Part shown: piece after piece, positions 1 through 8,685 of the stretch | Position numbering within the stretch: the stretch's first letter is position 1 | Layout of the letters: each line of letters opens with the position of its first letter | Assembly: GCA_958420075.1 (NCBI GenBank) | Contig: CATZIM010000003.1 | Span: forward strand, 1 to 26,282 | Source of the DNA: an uncultured Clostridia bacterium | Lineage (GTDB): Bacteria; Bacillota; Clostridia; Lachnospirales; Anaerotignaceae | Length of the DNA stretch: 26,282 nucleotides | Reading direction: 5' to 3' | Notes under the pieces: generated by a model | What the model was told of the DNA's origin: nothing | Seen by the model: the letters and a program-made list of their open reading frames with translations, nothing else | Databases searched by the model: none | Translations under genes and position numbers: made by a program

Positions 1-66
1 GTTTGCACTGGTGGTGGTTTTCCCAACGCCGCCTTTGCCGCTGGTGATTACAATTACTTCACTCAT
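1..66 (-). CDS. minD: Septum site-determining ATPase MinD, N-terminal fragment (runs off window)
   Basis: Only the first 22 codons are present. They read MSEVIVITSGKGGVGKTTTS and onward, which contains the deviant Walker A motif GKGGVGKTT typical of MinD/ParA ATPases. MinD is a peripheral membrane ATPase that recruits MinC and keeps FtsZ rings away from the cell poles. The ATG at 64-66 is preceded on the minus strand by AGGGGGA, 8 nt upstream. It follows minC in the same direction, which supports MinD over a generic ParA. The gene continues beyond the left edge, so nothing can be said about its C-terminal membrane-targeting helix. Confidence 0.93.
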   Translation of the reverse strand, partial: MSEVIVITSGKGGVGKTTTSAN

Positions 67-108
67 GTATCATATCCCCCTAGTTTTTTACTTAAATCGA
101 ATATCGTT

Positions 109-157
109 CCTGTCTGAGCGACAGGGACAGGCAAAAGAGCCTAAGATCTCTTTGCCT
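109..157 (-). other. Two tandem hairpins in the minC-minD gap
   Basis: The 182-nt gap between minC and minD can fold, on the minus-strand transcript, into two stems. One is AGGCAAAGAG pairing with CTCTTTTGCCT (129-157, one bulged base). The other is CCTGTC pairing with GACAGG around a 5-nt loop (109-125). Neither is followed by a uridine run, so they do not look like classic terminators. They may be processing or stability elements that tune MinC and MinD amounts. The function is inferred only. Confidence 0.4.
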
Positions 158-248
158 AAGCGAAAATATCATATATATCTGTATTTTAACAAATATATCC
201 TGAATTTGCACGAAAATTTTTTAGCAAAAAGTAATTTGTTTTCCCAAA

Positions 249-881
249 TTACGACAAAGCCATGACGAAAATCTGACCGTCTTTGACGAAAGCGTATTCG
301 GGCGGCTTCGGGCCGTGTTTGTTTTCTTCAGGAAAACGTGTGATGATGTCCGCAATGCGCAGCTGTACTGGCGCCATGTAAACAGCGGTGACAAAAGCGT
401 CTGTCATGCCCTTGCAGCCGGCATGTGCCATGCCTTTGAGCTGACCCAGGATGATGATGTTGCCTGTTGCCTTGATTTCCGCACCGGGATTCACATCGCC
501 TACGACCACAACGCTGCCGTCGAATTCAATCTTCTGACCGTTGCGCAGAGAGCCTCTGTGGAATTTGGTCAGGTTGAATGCGCGGATATCTTTTTCCAGC
601 AGTTCAGAGATCTGCTTCAGTTCGTTGTTTTCTGTTTTGACGAATGTGATGCGCATGGTGGTGCGTTCTGCGATGATCTGCAGCAGTTTTTCTTCTTCCT
701 CCTCGGTGAAGCTTCTGCCTTTGAACGCCAGTGATGTTTTGACATTATCGAAGAATTTCCCTGCTTCTTCTACTTTCTGTTCCAATTGTGTGCAAAGTTC
801 CTCAAAAGGAACGTCCGGCTGAAACAGTACCGTTACGCCGTCCTTGGTTCCTTTGAAGATGACATAGTTTTCCTGATTCAT
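249..881 (-). CDS. minC: Septum site-determining protein MinC
   Basis: A 210-aa protein of normal MinC length. Residues 1 to about 95 form the variable N-terminal FtsZ-inhibiting domain. Residues about 105-200 form the conserved right-handed beta-helix domain, recognisable from GSLRNGQKIEFDGSVVVVGD, the NPGAEIKATGNII segment, and the GMAHAG turn. MinC antagonises FtsZ polymerisation at sites set by MinD. The start ATG has AGGAGGGG just upstream, and the gene begins 19 bp after the PBP2 stop codon, so it is part of the mre-mrdA operon. The gap to minD is unusually long (182 nt). Assignment is by family motifs and context. Confidence 0.93.
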   Translation of the reverse strand: MNQENYVIFKGTKDGVTVLFQPDVPFEELCTQLEQKVEEAGKFFDNVKTSLAFKGRSFTEEEEEKLLQIIAERTTMRITFVKTENNELKQISELLEKDIRAFNLTKFHRGSLRNGQKIEFDGSVVVVGDVNPGAEIKATGNIIILGQLKGMAHAGCKGMTDAFVTAVYMAPVQLRIADIITRFPEENKHGPKPPEYAFVKDGQIFVMALS

Positions 882-900
882 AGTTCCCCTCCTGAAAATA

Positions 901-3741
901 TTACTGATCCAATACGGTTTCCATATTGGTGTTTGTCGGTGTGTAGTCCAGTCCCAGATATTCCGTGATGATGGCGGATGCTACCTTTGGCGCGGGAGAA
1001 CCGTAGTTCTCGGCAAAGGGGATCATGACGGTGATGGCGATCTGAGGATCTTCGTAAGGCGCGAAGCAGACCAGCCAGGTATGAGAGCTGCGGGACAGGT
1101 CTTCCTGAGCGGTACCTGTCTTTGCTGCCACCGTGACGGGCAGGTCTTTGAAGGCGGTACGCATGGTACCTTTGGAGCCGTTGGCAACCAGATACATACC
1201 TTCGTAAACGGCCTGCAGGTTTTCTTCCTTCAGATCCATCTGGTTTTCGATAACTTCATCTTTTTCTTCGTGTATAGTGCCGTCGGGATTGACTACTTTG
1301 TCCACCAGATGATACTGGTACAATGTGCCGCCGTTTGCCAGTGTGGCAATGTAGCGGTTCATCTGTGCCGGTGTATAGCTGTTGATGGACTGCCCGATGA
1401 AGGCACGGATGGTATCCCCGTCTGTCCAGCGTGTCTGGCTGCTGGTTGCGTCGGGGTTGTATGTTTTGATGGTACGTTCCTTGTAGTAAGGAGATGCCAT
1501 GGTAGGACCATATTCTTCCAGTTCAATGCCGGTGACAGAGTTCAGACCGAAGCCTGCCATGTATTCATTCAGTGTGGCAATGGACTGTTCTGTGGTGCCG
1601 TTTTCCGCGTTGCCCATGCGGTAACCCAGTTCATAGAAGAAGTAGTTACAGGATACTTCCAGTGCATGAGAAACGTTGACAGCGCCGTGGGTACCGCCGT
1701 TGTTGCTGTAGATCCAGCAGCGGGCGTAAGGGGTACCGGCGTCTTTGAATATCCCTTTGTCCGTGATGACGGTGGAAGGGGTGATGGTGCCGGTTTCCAG
1801 ACCTGCAATGGCGGAAACCATTTTGAATGTGGAACCGGGCGCTTTTTTCTGTTTCAGCGGACGGTTAACCAAAGGTGTATTGGTGTCTTCCAGCAGCTGA
1901 TTATAGTAGCTGTTGTTGAAGGTATTGACCAATTGGTTGTTGTCGTAAGACGGGTAAGTTACCAGTGCCAGCACCTGACCGCTGTCTACTTCGGAAACCA
2001 CTACAGACCCGGTACAAGGGTCAAGGGCAGTGTCAGCGGGGCTCATTTCGCCGCTTTCCAGTTTACGGATGACGAAGGAAGAAGGGGACAGAGAACCGTT
2101 TTTCACAGCTTCTGTTTCTTCTGGTGTGGCAGGCACTCTTTCCTGCTCAATCATGCACAGCAGCAGTTCCTGGGCGGAAACACTGCCGTTTGTCAGACCG
2201 TCTGTGAGGAAGGTCTGAAGGATTTCCACTGCGTTTTCCGCATCCACTGAGAAATCAGGGACAGAAGCCTTGCAGCGGTCTACCAGTGATTTTTGTACGG
2301 TTCCTTCCTGAGCGGAAAGCATCAGGGAAGAAGAAATGTGGTTGGCATTGACCATGGTGGTGAAAAGTTCCGTGGTGGAAATGCCGTATTTCCCGCCGGA
2401 AGTGAGGCGGTTGAGCAGTACATCCCGCAAAGCGTTTTCTAAGGAAGTGTAAGCAATGGACTGCAGTTCACTGTCAATGGTCAGGTAAACATCTTTGCCG
2501 GGGATGGGATCTGTGGAGCTGATGGTGCTCATACGACGGCCTTCTTTGTCGACTTCGATGGTGATTTTGCCGTCGGTGCCGTTCAGATCCTGTTCATAAA
2601 GTTTTTCGATACCAGCCTGACCGACAATGTCTGTGGAGCTGTAAACAGGATTGCCTTCTGCGTCGACAATATCCTGATACAAAGCAATGTCAGACTCGGT
2701 CATCTGGCGGATATAGCCAATGATCTGTGAAAAATGTTCCCCGTTGGGATATTCTCTCAGGGAAACGGTGCTGATGACCACATTGGGGAATACATCCTGA
2801 TTTTCTTCTACATAAGCCAGTGTTTTGTCACTGATTTCCGTGGCGATGGTCACAGACTGATATTTCTGATAACGCACTTCGTAAAGGGAATTACGGATGC
2901 CAACGGCTTTTCTCACCAGATCGTCCGGCAGATATTCGGGGAAGCCGAAGAAGTCCCGCAGATAATCCAGTGTTTCCAGTGAATCATAGGAAAGCTGTTC
3001 GTCTTCCATGAGGAAGGAAAGCTTCCAGTTTTCTTCTTTGGTTTTGCTGCCGCCGAACTGGAAGGAATAAGGATATTCCGTATCCAGAGGAATGCTGTCA
3101 ATGATGGTTTCGCCGAATTCCGTCAGTTTCTGCGCCAGTGTCAGACACATGAGGCTCTTGTCGGAAAGAGTCAGGTCATAGTAGACATACATGCGTTTTT
3201 GCGCAGTGTTGTAGTCTTCGGGCACCTCATATTTTTCGTAGAGATAATTCAGACATTCGTCAGCAGTATAGTCCATTTGTTTCCGATCCAGACCGATTTC
3301 TGTTTTCCATTTTTCCTCAGCCTGTTCCCGTTCTTTTTCATCCCCTTCAAAGGTGAATGCAGCGGGGGAAGATTTGGAAATGGGCAGGGCGTCATTTGCC
3401 TCTGTGCCGGAAGCGAACAGGGTATCCAGCAGATCCCGAATCAGGTCTGCACGATAAGCCGTCAGATCTGGTGTGACGCTGTCGTCAATCTGTACGGAAT
3501 AAGCCGCTTTGTTTTCCGCCAGTGGTCTGCCGTAGCGGTCATAGATGTTGCCGCGAGGTGCGGGCACATTGACCTCCTTGGATACGCTGGTGAGCAGTGA
3601 CTCATTGTATTCCTTCCCGTTGACGATCTGCAAAAGAAACAGACGGATGAGCAATATGAAAAAAAGCAGACAAATCCCGCACAATACGACAAATATTCTG
3701 CTTTTGCATAAATCTAAAAAATGTTCCCAATATTTACGCAT
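901..3741 (-). CDS. mrdA: Penicillin-binding protein 2 (class B transpeptidase of cell elongation)
   Basis: A 946-aa membrane-anchored D,D-transpeptidase that cross-links peptidoglycan with the MreBCD/RodA elongasome. A single N-terminal membrane segment (about residues 13-40) is followed by the PBP dimerisation domain (PAPRGNIYDRYGRPLAEN at about 60-77). The transpeptidase motifs are STFK (637-640), SCN (697-699) and KTGT (874-877). I place the start at the ATG at 3741 because AAGGAGG lies 5 nt before it. A further in-frame ATG at 3756 has no ribosome site. At about 946 residues it is far longer than the roughly 630 of Escherichia coli PBP2. The extra sequence sits in the N-terminal pedestal (about 95-250) and in a helical insert before the transpeptidase (about 430-585). 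It lies between mreD and minC, matching the usual clostridial order. Confidence 0.93.
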   Translation of the reverse strand: MRKYWEHFLDLCKSRIFVVLCGICLLFFILLIRLFLLQIVNGKEYNESLLTSVSKEVNVPAPRGNIYDRYGRPLAENKAAYSVQIDDSVTPDLTAYRADLIRDLLDTLFASGTEANDALPISKSSPAAFTFEGDEKEREQAEEKWKTEIGLDRKQMDYTADECLNYLYEKYEVPEDYNTAQKRMYVYYDLTLSDKSLMCLTLAQKLTEFGETIIDSIPLDTEYPYSFQFGGSKTKEENWKLSFLMEDEQLSYDSLETLDYLRDFFGFPEYLPDDLVRKAVGIRNSLYEVRYQKYQSVTIATEISDKTLAYVEENQDVFPNVVISTVSLREYPNGEHFSQIIGYIRQMTESDIALYQDIVDAEGNPVYSSTDIVGQAGIEKLYEQDLNGTDGKITIEVDKEGRRMSTISSTDPIPGKDVYLTIDSELQSIAYTSLENALRDVLLNRLTSGGKYGISTTELFTTMVNANHISSSLMLSAQEGTVQKSLVDRCKASVPDFSVDAENAVEILQTFLTDGLTNGSVSAQELLLCMIEQERVPATPEETEAVKNGSLSPSSFVIRKLESGEMSPADTALDPCTGSVVVSEVDSGQVLALVTYPSYDNNQLVNTFNNSYYNQLLEDTNTPLVNRPLKQKKAPGSTFKMVSAIAGLETGTITPSTVITDKGIFKDAGTPYARCWIYSNNGGTHGAVNVSHALEVSCNYFFYELGYRMGNAENGTTEQSIATLNEYMAGFGLNSVTGIELEEYGPTMASPYYKERTIKTYNPDATSSQTRWTDGDTIRAFIGQSINSYTPAQMNRYIATLANGGTLYQYHLVDKVVNPDGTIHEEKDEVIENQMDLKEENLQAVYEGMYLVANGSKGTMRTAFKDLPVTVAAKTGTAQEDLSRSSHTWLVCFAPYEDPQIAITVMIPFAENYGSPAPKVASAIITEYLGLDYTPTNTNMETVLDQ

Positions 3742-3771
3742 AGGAACCTCCTTCATGGCAGGCAGGTTTTG

Positions 3772-4284
3772 TTAAAACAGCCGATACTTGTATTTTTCCT
3801 TTAACTCCAGCCATTCGTTGATGCCAAAGAGCAGACGGTAAATGGGAATGGTGACAACCGCTGTGTAAACGGCTTCCGGCAGTGCCAGACGCACCAGAAA
3901 ATACAGCACCGTGGTATTTCCCTGGAGGAAAAAACCGGTGATGAAAATAATGCTTTCATATACGATGGCTGCCAGTGAACAAATGATGATGGGCAGCAGA
4001 TAATTTTCACGGTAGAAATCCTTTTGGCTCCGTCCGATCAAAAGACCGGCAAGGAGGAACAGCAAAGTGTAGTACCCAAAGGATGTACCGAAGAAAATAT
4101 CAATGGGCAGACCGCTGAAAAAGCCCACAATGGCGCCTTCCGTGCTGCCCCGGAGCAGAGCATAGGAAACCACGATGATCAGCGCCGTATTAGGCAGAAT
4201 GCCCCCAATGGAAATATACGGGAGCAATGTGGTCTGCAGTATGAAGTTGACGAAAATAAGAATACCTGTCAATAAAATTCTCAA
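3772..4284 (-). CDS. mreD: Rod shape-determining membrane protein MreD
   Basis: A 170-aa hydrophobic protein with about five predicted membrane segments, the usual MreD length and layout. MreD is an integral membrane partner of MreC in the elongation complex. The likely start is TTG at 4282-4284, overlapping the mreC stop codon in a TTGA tetranucleotide, with GGAGG about 10 nt upstream inside mreC. Translational coupling to mreC is therefore likely. The sequence is poorly conserved, as expected for MreD, so the call rests heavily on its position between mreC and the PBP2 gene. Confidence 0.88.
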   Translation of the reverse strand: MRILLTGILIFVNFILQTTLLPYISIGGILPNTALIIVVSYALLRGSTEGAIVGFFSGLPIDIFFGTSFGYYTLLFLLAGLLIGRSQKDFYRENYLLPIIICSLAAIVYESIIFITGFFLQGNTTVLYFLVRLALPEAVYTAVVTIPIYRLLFGINEWLELKEKYKYRLF

Positions 4285-5282
4285 TTTGTGTCAGCCTCCG
4301 AATTGCTGTTTGTCTGTGTTTCTTCATCCGGTGTATTGCCGGAGGGAGTGGTTTGAGTTTCGTCCGTTTCGGTGAGGGGGTCTTCTTCTGTTTCCGGCTG
4401 AGTTGCAGGAATATCTGTGGGAACAGACAGGTCACCGGGAGAAACGGTACGAGTATTTGTTTTGTCAATGACCAGCAGGGTATCCAGATGTTTCAGGTCT
4501 ACTGCCGGTTCGATGATGGCATAACGAGTCAGACCGTTGGTGTCGTTTTTGATTTCTTTCACACGGCCGATGGTCAGTCCCGGCGGATAAACATCACTCA
4601 GATGGGAAGTGACGATTTCATCTCCTACGGCGATTTCCGCTTCTGCGTCAATATATTCCATTTTACACAGGCCATTGTTCATGAGAGTGTAATCGCCTTT
4701 CACAACGCCTAAGTCCCCTGTACGGGCGCTCATGGCAGGCACAGAGCTGCGGCTGTCCAGAATGGACTGGCCTTTGGCGTAAGTAGCGCCGCTTTCGATG
4801 ATCTTGCCCACCAGACCTTCCGGCGCAGCCAGTACCATGTTGGCTTCCACGCCGTCGGAAGTGCCTTTGTCTACGGTGAATACGTCATACCAGCTGCCGG
4901 GGTTCTTGGCAATGATGGTAGTGCCGAAGGTGTTGTATTCGGGATATTTCTGAGCGATCTTCAGCAGTGCGGAAAGTTTTGCGTTTTCCGCTTCATACAG
5001 GGAAAGACGGGTGTTATCAGACTGAAGAGATGCCACCTGTTCCCGCAGGGCTTCGTTTTCTGCCAGAATTTCTTCCTGCTCCCGGCGTTCTGAGGTGGTG
5101 TTTTCCACCCATCTGCCGATGCCGGAAGTAATATCCTGGAAGGGCGTCACAACAAAGCCGAGGGCACTTTCAAATATGGTGGCATTCAGCTTTTTTCCGC
5201 TTGTCACCAGCGCCAATACTGTCAGAAGCAGTATGGCACCAGTGAATATGAACTTTTTGTATTTTTCAAAAAAGGAAAACAA
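4281..5282 (-). CDS. mreC: Cell shape-determining protein MreC
   Basis: A 333-aa bitopic protein: a short cytoplasmic N-terminus, one membrane segment (about 10-28), a coiled coil (about 62-112, rich in E, L and Q heptads) and the MreC beta-barrel core (about 120-275). The core includes the GTSDGVEANMVLAAPEGLVGKI stretch, which is close to the family pattern. The last 45 or so residues form an acidic, Thr/Pro-rich low-complexity tail, presumably disordered outside the membrane. The start codon is TTG at 5280-5282, with AAGGAG 8 nt upstream. No in-frame ATG lies nearby. MreC organises PBP2 and links it to MreB. It begins 32 bp after the mreB stop codon. Confidence 0.93.
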   Translation of the reverse strand: MFSFFEKYKKFIFTGAILLLTVLALVTSGKKLNATIFESALGFVVTPFQDITSGIGRWVENTTSERREQEEILAENEALREQVASLQSDNTRLSLYEAENAKLSALLKIAQKYPEYNTFGTTIIAKNPGSWYDVFTVDKGTSDGVEANMVLAAPEGLVGKIIESGATYAKGQSILDSRSSVPAMSARTGDLGVVKGDYTLMNNGLCKMEYIDAEAEIAVGDEIVTSHLSDVYPPGLTIGRVKEIKNDTNGLTRYAIIEPAVDLKHLDTLLVIDKTNTRTVSPGDLSVPTDIPATQPETEEDPLTETDETQTTPSGNTPDEETQTNSNSEADTN

Positions 5283-5314
5283 TTGAAACGCTCCTTCACG
5301 ATGATTTCAGATTC

Positions 5315-6343
5315 TTAGAACAATGCTTTTCTGGGGGAGATCAATACGTTTTTCAGTGTATCGATGTGTTCCAGCACCAGACCAGTACCCATAGCAACGC
5401 AGTTCAGTGGTTCGTTTGCCACATGAACGGGCATGTCTGTTTCGGATGTGATGAGTTCATCCAGACCGCGCAGCAGTGCGCCGCCGCCTGTGAGAGTGAT
5501 GCCGTATTCCATAACGTCAGCAGCCAGTTCGGGAGGAGTTGCTTCCAGAGTCTGTTTGATGGTTTCGATGATGGAAGATACGGGTTCGCTCAGTGCTTCG
5601 CGAATGTGTACGGAATTGACTTCAATGGTCTTAGGCAGACCGGAAAGCAGGTCACGACCACGGATTTCCATTTTTTCTTCCTGTTCCAGAGGGTAAGCGG
5701 AACCGATGGTGATTTTGATTTCTTCAGCGGTTCTGTCACCGATAGCCAGGTTAAATTCACGTTTGATGTAGTTGACGATGGCGCTGTCCAGAGCATCACC
5801 GGCTACACGCAGGGATGTGCTGGTAACGATGCCGCCCAGGGAAATGACTGCCACTTCGCTGGTACCGCCGCCGATGTCAACGACCATGCTGCCGGTAGGT
5901 TCCGCAACGGGCAGACCTGCGCCGATGGATGCAGCCATGGGTTCTTCGATGAGGTAAGTGTCTTTATCTTTGGAGCCGGCAGCGATGGCTGCTTCCAGTA
6001 CAGCTCTTTTTTCTACTTCTGTTACGCCAGAGGGTACGCAGATAACGATGCGGGGCTTAGGGCCAAACATGGAACGAACATAAGCCTTGTTGATGAAGTA
6101 GCGCAGCATTGCCTGTGTTACGTCGAAGTCTGCGATCACGCCGTCTTTCATGGGACGGATGGCAACGATGTTGCCGGGTGTACGTCCGATCATTTCTTTT
6201 GCTTCGTTGCCCACAGCCAGCACTTCTTTTGTCTGTACGTTGATGGCTACAACGGAAGGCTCGTTTACGATGATGCCTTTTTCACGCATATAAACCAGTG
6301 TATTAGCGGTACCCAAGTCGATACCCATATCTTTGGAAAACAT
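5315..6343 (-). CDS. mreB: Rod shape-determining actin homologue MreB
   Basis: A 342-aa actin-fold ATPase with standard MreB length. Phosphate 1 motif [10 protein letters not shown] lies at about 8-17, phosphate 2 motif [16 protein letters not shown] at about 157-172, and the adenosine motif [12 protein letters not shown] at about 285-296. MreB polymerises beneath the membrane and guides lateral wall synthesis. A ribosome site AGGGG lies upstream of the ATG. It is the first gene of the operon, with its own promoter at 6416-6444. It could be a paralogue such as Mbl, but position in front of mreC favours MreB. Confidence 0.95.
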   Translation of the reverse strand: MFSKDMGIDLGTANTLVYMREKGIIVNEPSVVAINVQTKEVLAVGNEAKEMIGRTPGNIVAIRPMKDGVIADFDVTQAMLRYFINKAYVRSMFGPKPRIVICVPSGVTEVEKRAVLEAAIAAGSKDKDTYLIEEPMAASIGAGLPVAEPTGSMVVDIGGGTSEVAVISLGGIVTSTSLRVAGDALDSAIVNYIKREFNLAIGDRTAEEIKITIGSAYPLEQEEKMEIRGRDLLSGLPKTIEVNSVHIREALSEPVSSIIETIKQTLEATPPELAADVMEYGITLTGGGALLRGLDELITSETDMPVHVANEPLNCVAMGTGLVLEHIDTLKNVLISPRKALF

Positions 6344-6415
6344 AAATTCAATTAACCCCTTTCTATCATAAAAAACCAGAATTGATTTTTCTTTCCTGAA
6401 AAAGCCTTACATTTT

Positions 6416-6444
6416 ATAATACCTTTTTTTTGCGGAATTTTCAA
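6416..6444 (-). promoter_or_regulatory. Sigma-A promoter of the mreB operon
   Basis: On the minus strand a TTGAAA -35 box (6439-6444) is separated by 17 bp from a TATTAT -10 box (6416-6421). Transcription would start near 6409, giving a leader of about 65 nt before the mreB ATG. It lies between the upstream terminator (6501-6542) and mreB, as expected for an independent operon promoter. Confidence 0.65.
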
Positions 6445-6500
6445 TAAAAAAGCCATTGGAATTAGGAAAAACCAGAAAATTTCCACGCAAAAAACGACAG

Positions 6501-6542
6501 AAAAAAACCGTCCTTCCCGTGGCATTTCCCCGAAACAGACGG
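6501..6542 (-). terminator. Rho-independent terminator after the DUF4321-like gene
   Basis: On the minus strand CCGTC and GACGG arms, extended by TTTC/GGAA pairing after small internal mismatches, are followed by seven T residues. It sits 10 bp after the stop codon of the small membrane protein gene and separates that gene from the mreB promoter. Confidence 0.65.
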
Positions 6543-6552
6543 CTGGATCTGT

Positions 6553-6810
6553 TTAAATTTTGCGATAAATAAAAAAAGCAAGGACGATACCCAGAATACC
6601 GGCGATGGTAAAACGTACCGTAAAAGCAAATTGCAGTGTCAGCACGCCCAGATCCAACACCAAAGGAGAGGTAAGCCCGAAGCTTTTGCCATAACCGAGC
6701 CAACTCAAGGCAGGGTAGCCGCTCAGAAGCTGTGCCAGAAATCCGCCCAACACAACGCCAGCCAGCAGCAGCAGTATCAAAACCCAAATGTTTTGTGAAC
6801 GTCCTTTCAT
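6553..6810 (-). CDS. Small two- to three-helix membrane protein, DUF4321-like
   Basis: An 85-aa hydrophobic protein starting MKGRSQNIWVLILLLLAG. One N-terminal membrane segment (about 8-28) carries a glycine-rich GVVLGGFLAQ motif, and a second hydrophobic stretch (about 50-82) ends in a basic FIYRKI tail. Size, the VVLGGFLA motif and the position next to mreB resemble the DUF4321 family of clostridia, whose function is unknown. The start is the ATG at 6808-6810, with AGGAGG upstream. The open frame extends further upstream but without any ribosome site. It has its own promoter and terminator, so it is not part of the mre operon. Confidence 0.75.
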   Translation of the reverse strand: MKGRSQNIWVLILLLLAGVVLGGFLAQLLSGYPALSWLGYGKSFGLTSPLVLDLGVLTLQFAFTVRFTIAGILGIVLAFFIYRKI

Positions 6811-6838
6811 GTGATTGTCCTCCTGTGTTATTTCCAAA

Positions 6839-6867
6839 AGTATATCATATTTTGACAAGGGGGTAAA
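6839..6867 (-). promoter_or_regulatory. Extended -10 promoter for the DUF4321-like gene
   Basis: On the minus strand TTTACC (6862-6867) lies 17 bp from TATACT (6839-6844), and the latter carries a TG one base upstream, making an extended -10 element. The -35 box is weak. It is about 28 bp from the start codon of the small membrane protein gene. The stretch from here to the rnf terminators (6868-7040) shows no convincing gene on either strand. Confidence 0.5.
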
Positions 6868-7040
6868 GGGAACAAAACATAAAAAAACAGGGTGAAAACC
6901 GCTGATTTCCTTGAGAAAATGACGAAAGGCGGCGCTTTTTGACAAAGGAAGAGGAAAGAGAAAGAACACCATGGAAAAGGCGGGGAGAATGGCAATGGAA
7001 AAAAGCAAAGCGGATGTATGGGAAAACAATAACTTTTAAA

Positions 7041-7085
7041 AATAAAATAGCCGGAACCTGTGTATGTTCAAGGTTCCAGCTTTCT
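7041..7085. terminator. Second hairpin terminator beyond rnfB
   Basis: GCCGGAACC (7050-7058) pairs with GGTTCCAGC (7072-7080) with one mismatch and a 13-nt loop. On the minus strand it is followed by a T-rich run, and on the plus strand by TTTCTTT. It probably acts as a back-up terminator for the rnf operon. Confidence 0.5.
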
Positions 7086-7117
7086 TTGGGTTTGGAGGAA
7101 AAGGGCTTTAAGGGCAT

Positions 7118-7153
7118 AAAAAAACGGTGAAGTCAAAGACTTCACCGTTTTGC
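7118..7153 (-). terminator. Rho-independent terminator of the rnf operon
   Basis: A perfect 14-bp stem (AAAACGGTGAAGTC at 7121-7134 with its complement at 7138-7151) around a 3-nt loop. On the minus strand it ends in a run of T residues. It starts 10 bp after the rnfB stop codon. Confidence 0.85.
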
Positions 7154-7162
7154 TGTTTTGGA

Positions 7163-8074
7163 TTATTCAGCAGGTTTTTCTTCTGCTTTAGGTGCTTCAG
7201 CAGCAGGAGCTTCTGCTTTGGGAGCAGCAGCTGCAGCGGGTGCTGCGGGTTTTGCTTCAGCAGCGGGAGCAGCAGGTCTCTTACCTGTGATAACGCCTTT
7301 AGGGCATTTGTTTGCGCAGATGCCGCAGGATTTACATTTGCTGTAGTCGATAACTGCCACGTTGTCGATAACATGGATTGCATCGAAAGGACAGTTCTTT
7401 TCACAGATCTTACATGCAATACAACCTGTGGAGCAAACCTGCATTACATTCTTACCAACATCTTTGGAAGAACACTGTACTTTTACTTTCTTCTTAGCAG
7501 GCAGCAGTTCGATGATGTGTTTAGGGCAAGCAGATACGCATTTACCACAAGCTACACATTTATCTTTATCTACTACTGCAACGCCATCGATGATTTCGAT
7601 TGCGCCGAAAGCACAAGCTTTTTTACAGCTGCCCAGACCCAGACAGCCGTATGTGCAGCTCTTAGCGCCGCCGCCAGCCAGCTGCACAGCCATGTTACAG
7701 TCGTCAATACCAAAGTAGTCATATTTCATTTTTGCTGTTTCGCAAGTGCCGCCGCATTTTACGAATGCAGCTACAGGTTCGGAAGCGGAAGCTTCGATAC
7801 CCATGATTGCACCTACTTTTTCTGCTACAGCAGCGCCGCCAACAGGGCAAGCGTTAACGGGAGCAGAACCAGCAGCGATTGCAGCAGCACAACCGCCGCA
7901 ACCGGGGAAGCCACAGCCACCGCAGTTAGCGCCGGGCAGTACTTCCAGAATCTGACCGATCTTGGGATCTTCATCTACTTTGAAGACCTCGCCGGCAATG
8001 CCAAGGCCTGCACCAAAAACAACACCAAGGCCACCGATACTCAGGATCGGGTATACAATATTCATAATGTCCAT
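7163..8074 (-). CDS. rnfB: Rnf complex subunit RnfB (electron-transfer ferredoxin subunit)
   Basis: A 303-aa membrane-anchored iron-sulfur protein that takes electrons from reduced ferredoxin. An N-terminal hydrophobic anchor is followed by the Fe-S domain with CGGCGFPGCGGC (about 52-63), then several CxxCxxCxxxCP-type ferredoxin clusters (CVACGKCVSACP, CIACKICEKNCP and CKSCGICANKCP). The last 40 residues form an Ala/Pro/Lys/Glu-rich repeat tail after the final cluster, which is not part of the catalytic fold. I place the start at the ATG at 8074, since AAGGAG lies 10 nt before it. A GTG three codons upstream is too close to that site. It is the last gene of the operon, 19 bp downstream of rnfA. 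Confidence 0.95.
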   Translation of the reverse strand: MDIMNIVYPILSIGGLGVVFGAGLGIAGEVFKVDEDPKIGQILEVLPGANCGGCGFPGCGGCAAAIAAGSAPVNACPVGGAAVAEKVGAIMGIEASASEPVAAFVKCGGTCETAKMKYDYFGIDDCNMAVQLAGGGAKSCTYGCLGLGSCKKACAFGAIEIIDGVAVVDKDKCVACGKCVSACPKHIIELLPAKKKVKVQCSSKDVGKNVMQVCSTGCIACKICEKNCPFDAIHVIDNVAVIDYSKCKSCGICANKCPKGVITGKRPAAPAAEAKPAAPAAAAAPKAEAPAAEAPKAEEKPAE

Positions 8075-8093
8075 TTTTGTCACACTCCTTGCA

Positions 8094-8672
8094 TTACAGT
8101 TTGATCAGACCGGAGAATCCCAGGAAAGCGATAGACATCAAACCAGCGGTTACCAGAGCCATAGGGAAACCGTCGAAAGCCTTAGGTGTATCGTTGTCTG
8201 CGATTCTTTCACGGATACCAGCGAACAGTACAATAGCCAGAGCGAAGCCGGCAGCACCGCCGATACCGTTGAAGATGGATTCGATGAAAGAATATTCTTT
8301 CTGCATGTTGGTTACGGCAACACCCAGAACTGCACAGTTTGTTGTGATCAGGGGCAGGAATACGCCCAGTGCCTGATACAGCGCAGGAGCTGCTTTTTTC
8401 AGGAACATTTCTACAAACTGTACCAGGGATGCGATAACCAGAATGAACGCGATGTTATACAGGTATTCGATGTGCAGAGGAACCAGAATCAGGTTGTAAA
8501 CCAGCCAGGAAGCTGCACAGGCCAATACGATAACGAAGATTACGGCAACACCCATACCTGCTGCGGTATCCACTTTCTTGGAAACGCCGAGGAACGGGCA
8601 GATGCCTAAGAACTGGGACAATACGTAGTTGTTTACGAAAATCCCGGCCAATAATAACAAAATCAGATACAT
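8094..8672 (-). CDS. rnfA: Rnf complex membrane subunit RnfA
   Basis: A 192-aa integral membrane protein with about six helices, the usual RnfA length. The N-terminus NNYVLSQFLGICPFLGVSKK carries the conserved Cys (residue 25) that helps hold the membrane [2Fe-2S] cluster shared with RnfE. The TTNCAVLGVA segment carries the matching Cys from the inverted repeat half. RnfA and RnfE form the ion-translocating core. A ribosome site AAGGAGGGG precedes the ATG, and the gene begins 13 bp after rnfE. Confidence 0.95.
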   Translation of the reverse strand: MYLILLLLAGIFVNNYVLSQFLGICPFLGVSKKVDTAAGMGVAVIFVIVLACAASWLVYNLILVPLHIEYLYNIAFILVIASLVQFVEMFLKKAAPALYQALGVFLPLITTNCAVLGVAVTNMQKEYSFIESIFNGIGGAAGFALAIVLFAGIRERIADNDTPKAFDGFPMALVTAGLMSIAFLGFSGLIKL

Positions 8673-8685
8673 TCTCTACCCCTCC

